Assembly (NCBI RefSeq): GCF_946221145.1
Contig: NZ_CAMIOH010000005.1
Span: 1-36,986 of the forward strand
Source: an uncultured Paracoccus sp.
Lineage (GTDB): Bacteria > Pseudomonadota > Alphaproteobacteria > Rhodobacterales > Rhodobacteraceae
Direction: 5' to 3'
Length of the DNA: 36,986 nt
Under the pieces are notes generated by a model. The model worked only from the letters and a program-made list of their open reading frames with translations. It was not told the DNA's origin and did no database searches. Position 1 is the first letter of the stretch. Every line of letters begins with the position of its first letter. Made by a program: the position numbers and the translations under genes. Positions 33,276 to 36,986 of the stretch are shown here, piece after piece.

Positions 33276-33944
33276 TCAGTCCTGCCCTTCGGTCGCCGTC
33301 CGGCTTCGCAGCGGCAGGCCGCGCCAGATCAGTCTTGGATCAAAGCTTTGCGCAGAAAGCATGGTGAAGGCAACAGACAGCGCAAACGACACGGCGGCAG
33401 GACCGGGATGGATCGAGGCGACAAAGCCCAGCTGCACAAGCGCCGACAGGATCGCCACCACGAACACGTCGATCATCGACCAGCGGCCAATGAACTCCAC
33501 CACCTCGTAGATTTTCAGCCTTGTATGGGCCTGCTCGACCGTCGCGGGCCGACCTGCGACCATGGCCAGCCAGGCGATCGCCAGAAACTTGGCCATCGGC
33601 ACGATGACCGAGGCGACGAAGACCACGATGGCGATGTCGTAATTGCCATAGTGGATCAGTTCGATCACGCCTTGCATGATCGTCGATTCGGAATTGCCTT
33701 GCAGACCGGCAAAGGTCTGGGTGCGCATCATCGGGAACAGGTTGGCGGGGACATACATGATCAGCCCGGCCAGCCACCAGGCCCAGACCTTTTGCAGGCC
33801 GCGCCGGTCGGGCGGCACCAAATCCGCCCCGCAGCGGTCGCAGGTCACCCGGTCGCTGGGCCAGACGCGGCCGCAGGACCGGCAGCCCAGCAGACCGGCG
33901 CGATGCGCGGTCATGATCGGCGCGGTGTGGCCGGCCGGGGTCAA
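33276..33944 (-). CDS. PqiA domain protein, second half
   Basis: A 222-residue inner-membrane protein equal to one PqiA domain. A zinc-ribbon head (GCRSCGRVW with TCDRCGADL) precedes about four membrane helices: AWWLAGLIMYVPANLFPMM, VASVIVPMAKFLAIAWLAMV, MIDVFVVAILSALVQLGFV and AVSFALSVAFTMLS. It closes with SFDPRLIW, the usual ending of a PqiA domain. E. coli PqiA holds two such domains in one chain; here they are separate genes. The start is TTG at 33944, which forms a TTGA overlap with the preceding stop and has AAGGGG about 7 bases ahead; an ATG at 33914 lacks a ribosome site. It is coupled to its neighbour and precedes pqiB. Confidence 0.87.
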   Translation of the reverse strand: MTPAGHTAPIMTAHRAGLLGCRSCGRVWPSDRVTCDRCGADLVPPDRRGLQKVWAWWLAGLIMYVPANLFPMMRTQTFAGLQGNSESTIMQGVIELIHYGNYDIAIVVFVASVIVPMAKFLAIAWLAMVAGRPATVEQAHTRLKIYEVVEFIGRWSMIDVFVVAILSALVQLGFVASIHPGPAAVSFALSVAFTMLSAQSFDPRLIWRGLPLRSRTATEGQD

Positions 33945-34621
33945 GACGGACGCCCCTTTGCCATTTCGCGGCCATCGGTGGGCAGGCCCGCATCCTCGAT
34001 CGCGTCCCAGATGGTCGTCTGGCACATGAACCCTCGCGAGGCGAGATTGACCAGGATCAGCGCGCAGAACGCCCAGAAGGCCGGTCCCAGATGCACCGTT
34101 GCCAGCCCCGCGACCTTGATCAGGGCGACGGCGGTGCCGATGACGAAGATCTCGGCCATGGACCAGGGGCGCATCAGTTCGGACCAGCGAAACGCCCGCG
34201 CGGCATGACGATAGGGCGCCCGTCCCTGCACCAGCGGCGCCAGCGTATAGACCAGCAGAAACGCCCGCAGCACCGGCAGGCCGACGATCATCACCATCAC
34301 CGCCAGCACCAGCGGCAGCAGCACCCCGTCGGCAAAGGCCATGCCCACGCCGAACAGCGACGTGGCATTGCCAAAACCCATCCGCGAGATTTCCAGGAAT
34401 GGAAAGAACACCGCCCCCATCAGCAGCACCATCGACGTAAAGGACAGCGCGATCAGCTGCGTAAAGGCGCCGCCACGCGGCTTGGCCAGCACCCCGCCGC
34501 AGCGGATGCAGCGCGCGGTTTCACCGGGGCGCATCTCTTCCTCGACATGCAGGGCATCGCAGCGCGGACAGGCCATCAGCCCGCGCCCGGTGGTCATGTC
34601 GATGCTGTCCTGCGCGTCCAT
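33941..34621 (-). CDS. pqiA: PqiA domain protein, first half
   Basis: A 226-residue inner-membrane protein, the other PqiA domain. The zinc-ribbon head is MACPRCDALH with RCIRCGGVL, followed by about four membrane helices (FTQLIALSFTSMVLLMGAVF, VLAVMVMIVGLPVLRAFLLV, AEIFVIGTAVALIKVAGLAT, FWAFCALILVNLAS). FPFLEISRMG after the first helix is typical of the family. PqiA is thought to load lipid into the PqiB tube. The ATG at 34621 has AGGC just ahead; a TTG seven codons earlier (34642) is an alternative. It is the first gene of the pqi operon and lies 39 bases after the histidine kinase stop in the same direction, so read-through is possible. Confidence 0.87.
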   Translation of the reverse strand: MDAQDSIDMTTGRGLMACPRCDALHVEEEMRPGETARCIRCGGVLAKPRGGAFTQLIALSFTSMVLLMGAVFFPFLEISRMGFGNATSLFGVGMAFADGVLLPLVLAVMVMIVGLPVLRAFLLVYTLAPLVQGRAPYRHAARAFRWSELMRPWSMAEIFVIGTAVALIKVAGLATVHLGPAFWAFCALILVNLASRGFMCQTTIWDAIEDAGLPTDGREMAKGRPS

Positions 34622-34660
34622 GCCTGCCAAGATAATGCCCAACCTTGCCTGTGCAAGCGG

Positions 34661-36442
34661 TCAATGCCGCGCGCCCGTCCGCGCCGCCGATGTCAGCACC
34701 ACATTGCGGCCGTCCGCCGCGACATTGCCCGCCTGGACCGCGAATTCCAACCGCAGCACGAAGCTGTCCTCGACCACGCCTGTCGTGGCCTTGCCCTCCA
34801 GTTGGGTGGTGAAAGCCTCGATCAACTGGCTGCCCAGGCCGGTGCCGCCTGATTTGTCGGTCTGGTCGATAGAATTCGCGATCTCCAGCACGCCCAGGCC
34901 CGGCTCGGGCGAAGTCAGGCGGATCCGGACCCAGGGCGCGTCCTGGCCGGGCGGCCTGCCCGCGTATTTCAGCGCGTTCGTAAAAGCCTCGGTCGCCAGC
35001 AGCGTCAGGGGGACGGCCTGATCGGGCAGCAGGACCAGCGTCTCGATATGGGTCTCGACGCGCAGATCGCTGCCCGGTTCGACCGAGGCATTGACCATCT
35101 GGCCGACGATGTCGCAGATCAGGCGCCCGGCCTCGACGGCATCCAGATGTTCGGCCTGATAGAGATTGCGATAGATCGTCGCCAGGGCCGCCACCCGGTC
35201 CTGGACCGAGCGCAGCACCCGTTTCGCATCGGGATCGTCGATCATCCGGCTTTGCATGTTGATGATCGAGGCGATCAGTTGCAGGTTGTTCTTGACCCGG
35301 TGATGAACCTCTTTCAGCAGGACGGTCTTTTCGGCGACGGCTTCTTCCATCGCTTCCTCGTCGCGGATCAGGATCCGGGCCATGTTGTGGAAGGTCTGGC
35401 TGACATCGAAAATCTCGGTCGGGGCATCGGCCAGAACCGGGGGCGGGGCGGTGCGGTCGCCGATCGCGAAGCGGCGCATCTGACCGCGCAGCACGGTGAT
35501 ATGGCGCAGAACCATGCGGAAGACCGCGAAATAGGCCACCGCCAGCGACACCAGCCACAGGGCCATCGGAATGGTCACCGCGCCCAGCCGCGACAGCTGG
35601 AACAGACCGACATTGGCGGTCCGGGGCGACCAGCTTCCCAAGGCATAGACCAGCCCGGGCACGGCCGGGACCACCGTGAAGGTGCGCGTCTGCCCGTTGC
35701 CCGCCCGTGCCTTGAAGGTCGTTTCCGTCCGGGCCAGCAGCCCGACCAGATCGACATTCTGCGGCAGGATGTCCCGGGTCGTGGTCTGCGCATCGCTGTC
35801 CGATGTCAGGATCTCTCCTCGATTGTTGAAGGTCACGATCCGCGCACCTTCGGTGCCGAAGCTGATGTCGTGGGTGGATCGCAGCAATTCCGCGGTCAGC
35901 GACAGCCCGATGTAACCCACCATCTGCCCGTCGCGGTACAAAGGCTGCGTCACCAGCACCACCGGACGCCCGGTCACGGCACCGGCCTGAAGCGACGTGA
36001 CCATGGTTCCGGGGTCGGCCATGAACCGCCTGAACCCTTCGGATCCGGTCAGATCGACCGGCTGGTCGGAACCGGACGAGTTGCAGCTGGTAAGTCCGTC
36101 CAGCGGCACGAAGCCCGCAAAGACATAGGTCGCGCTGCGTTCGATGAAATTCCGCATCATGTCGGCGCAGACCTGCGGACGGTCCATCGCCTCGAGGACC
36201 GCCGGGCCAAGCGCGTCGGCCGATCCAAGCGCGCTTTGCAGCAGCGCCCGTTCCCCCGCCGCCGCCGACGACGTGCGCCCCAGCAGGGCCAGTTCGACCC
36301 CCCGCTCCGCCTCTCGGACCAGATTGAAGTTCTGGATCAGGGAAATCAGCCCCAGCGGCAGGATCGCGACCGACAGCAGGGCGCCAAGCCGGAACCCCAG
36401 CTTGCGCGTGAAATCCAGCCGATCGCTGATCCGCCGGAGCAC
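34661..36442 (-). CDS. sensor histidine kinase, HWE/HisKA_2 family, with Cache-like periplasmic domain
   Basis: A 593-residue membrane sensor kinase. A first helix at about residues 16-38 and a second at about 283-305 enclose a periplasmic domain that resembles a Cache fold (VTQPLYRDGQMVGYIGLSLT). A HAMP-like link follows, then the HisKA_2 dimerisation domain with EVHHRVKNNLQLIASI, where H381 is the likely phosphorylated residue, then an HATPase domain (TEAFTNALKYAGRP and GGTGLGSQLIEAF). Kinases of this type often feed PhyR in the general stress response. The start is GTG at 36442, 8 bases after the ecfG stop, with AGGGG ahead. Coupling to ecfG supports a stress role. The input signal is unknown. 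Confidence 0.9.
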   Translation of the reverse strand: MLRRISDRLDFTRKLGFRLGALLSVAILPLGLISLIQNFNLVREAERGVELALLGRTSSAAAGERALLQSALGSADALGPAVLEAMDRPQVCADMMRNFIERSATYVFAGFVPLDGLTSCNSSGSDQPVDLTGSEGFRRFMADPGTMVTSLQAGAVTGRPVVLVTQPLYRDGQMVGYIGLSLTAELLRSTHDISFGTEGARIVTFNNRGEILTSDSDAQTTTRDILPQNVDLVGLLARTETTFKARAGNGQTRTFTVVPAVPGLVYALGSWSPRTANVGLFQLSRLGAVTIPMALWLVSLAVAYFAVFRMVLRHITVLRGQMRRFAIGDRTAPPPVLADAPTEIFDVSQTFHNMARILIRDEEAMEEAVAEKTVLLKEVHHRVKNNLQLIASIINMQSRMIDDPDAKRVLRSVQDRVAALATIYRNLYQAEHLDAVEAGRLICDIVGQMVNASVEPGSDLRVETHIETLVLLPDQAVPLTLLATEAFTNALKYAGRPPGQDAPWVRIRLTSPEPGLGVLEIANSIDQTDKSGGTGLGSQLIEAFTTQLEGKATTGVVEDSFVLRLEFAVQAGNVAADGRNVVLTSAARTGARH

Positions 36443-36450
36443 CGGCGCCC

Positions 36451-36986
36451 CTAGCGGGCGATGGTGTGGCTGGACGCCATCACGGCAAGGGTGGCCTGAT
36501 CGGTCATGTCCAGATCCTCGCCATTTGCCATGTGCAGCAGTTCGGCCAGCTTGCGCCGCCCCCGGTTGGCCCGCGACTTGACGGTGCCGATGGCGACGCC
36601 GGTCATGTCGGCCGCTTCTTCATAGGAAAAGCCCGAGGCGCCGACCAGGATCAGGGCTTCGCGCTGTTCGTCGGGCAGTTGCTGGAAGGCCGCCCGGAAA
36701 TCCTTGAGTGCCAGTCGGCCGTCATGATCGGGGCGCGTGGCCTGGCGCGCGGCATGGATGCCGTCGCTATCGCTGACCTCTCGCTTGGTCTTGCGGCGCG
36801 CCGAATAGAAGGTATTGCGCAGGATCGTGAACAGCCATGCCCGCAGGTTGGTCCCCGCCTGGAACTTGTCCATGTTGGTCCAGGCCTTGACGATCGTGTC
36901 CTGGACCAGATCGTCAGCACCCGCGCCTTCGCGGGTCAGCGACAACGCAAAGGCGCGCAGGGCAGGCAGATGGTCCACCAGCTGAT
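36451..36986 (-). CDS. ecfG: EcfG-type sigma factor (partial, start outside window)
   Basis: A sigma factor of the ECF group, with 178 codons visible and the frame open to the window edge, so the start is missing. Region 2 is GADDLVQDTIVKAWTNMDKF with WLFTILRNTFYSARRK. Region 4 is LPDEQREALILVGASGFSYE followed by AADMTGVAIGTVKSRANRGR. The start of what is seen, HLPALRAFALSLTR, is typical of EcfG (ECF15) sigma factors, which are held by NepR and freed by phosphorylated PhyR. A GTG at 36978 is not believed to be the start, since family members begin earlier. The kinase gene follows 8 bases downstream. nepR and phyR, if present, would lie beyond the window. Confidence 0.88.
   Translation of the reverse strand, partial: QLVDHLPALRAFALSLTREGAGADDLVQDTIVKAWTNMDKFQAGTNLRAWLFTILRNTFYSARRKTKREVSDSDGIHAARQATRPDHDGRLALKDFRAAFQQLPDEQREALILVGASGFSYEEAADMTGVAIGTVKSRANRGRRKLAELLHMANGEDLDMTDQATLAVMASSHTIAR

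Overview
The window looks like chromosomal DNA from a high-GC alphaproteobacterium of the Rhodobacteraceae, most likely Paracoccus or a close relative. This placement is inference. It rests on very high GC with dense, overlapping genes, DUF2125 and DUF2853 proteins, a cysNC fusion, a TamA-TamB pair, and an EcfG-type sigma factor beside an HWE/HisKA_2 histidine kinase. No rRNA, tRNA, insertion sequence, phage gene or CRISPR array was seen. No gap without a gene exceeds 300 bp; the largest are 7240-7486 and 19015-19263.

Left part (1-8746): nhaA and an AI-2E family permease on the minus strand, then a YegD-like Hsp70 homologue and the sulfate-activation pair cysD-cysNC on the plus strand. A small DUF2218 gene follows. 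The gap after it carries two EcfG-like promoter motifs pointing toward a strong intrinsic terminator, which together suggest a short stress-induced RNA. Next comes a CAP-domain protein with 15 RTX calcium-binding repeats.

Centre-left (8850-19014): a tamA-tamB operon for outer-membrane assembly, glucokinase, a small secreted protein behind an EcfG-like promoter, and a polar amino-acid ABC importer (binding protein, permease, ATPase) joined by ATGA overlaps.

Centre (19264-25219): a DUF2853 gene behind a leader rich in inverted repeats, a short crotonase-fold protein lacking both usual catalytic glutamates, an exported DUF2125 protein with a clear terminator, pmbA overlapping a cysQ-like phosphatase, and an endonuclease/exonuclease/phosphatase-fold protein. 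CysQ would remove the PAP made when PAPS from CysNC is used.

Accessory locus (25216-30584): a SARP-like regulator with a TPR region faces a three-gene, translationally coupled set. That set encodes a soluble PAP2/vanadium-haloperoxidase-like protein, a 74-residue protein of unknown function and a subtilisin-fold protease with an intact catalytic set and a large insertion. A small protein with two paired CxxC motifs follows and ends in a 14-bp-stem terminator. This is the best candidate here for an undescribed system. Its function cannot be read from sequence.

Right part (30592-36986): a Pqi/Let-type lipid-transport operon in which PqiA is split into two coupled genes, followed by pqiB and pqiC. 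Beyond it lie the HWE kinase and the ecfG sigma factor, cut by the window edge. The kinase, the sigma factor and the EcfG-like promoters elsewhere in the window fit a general stress response circuit.
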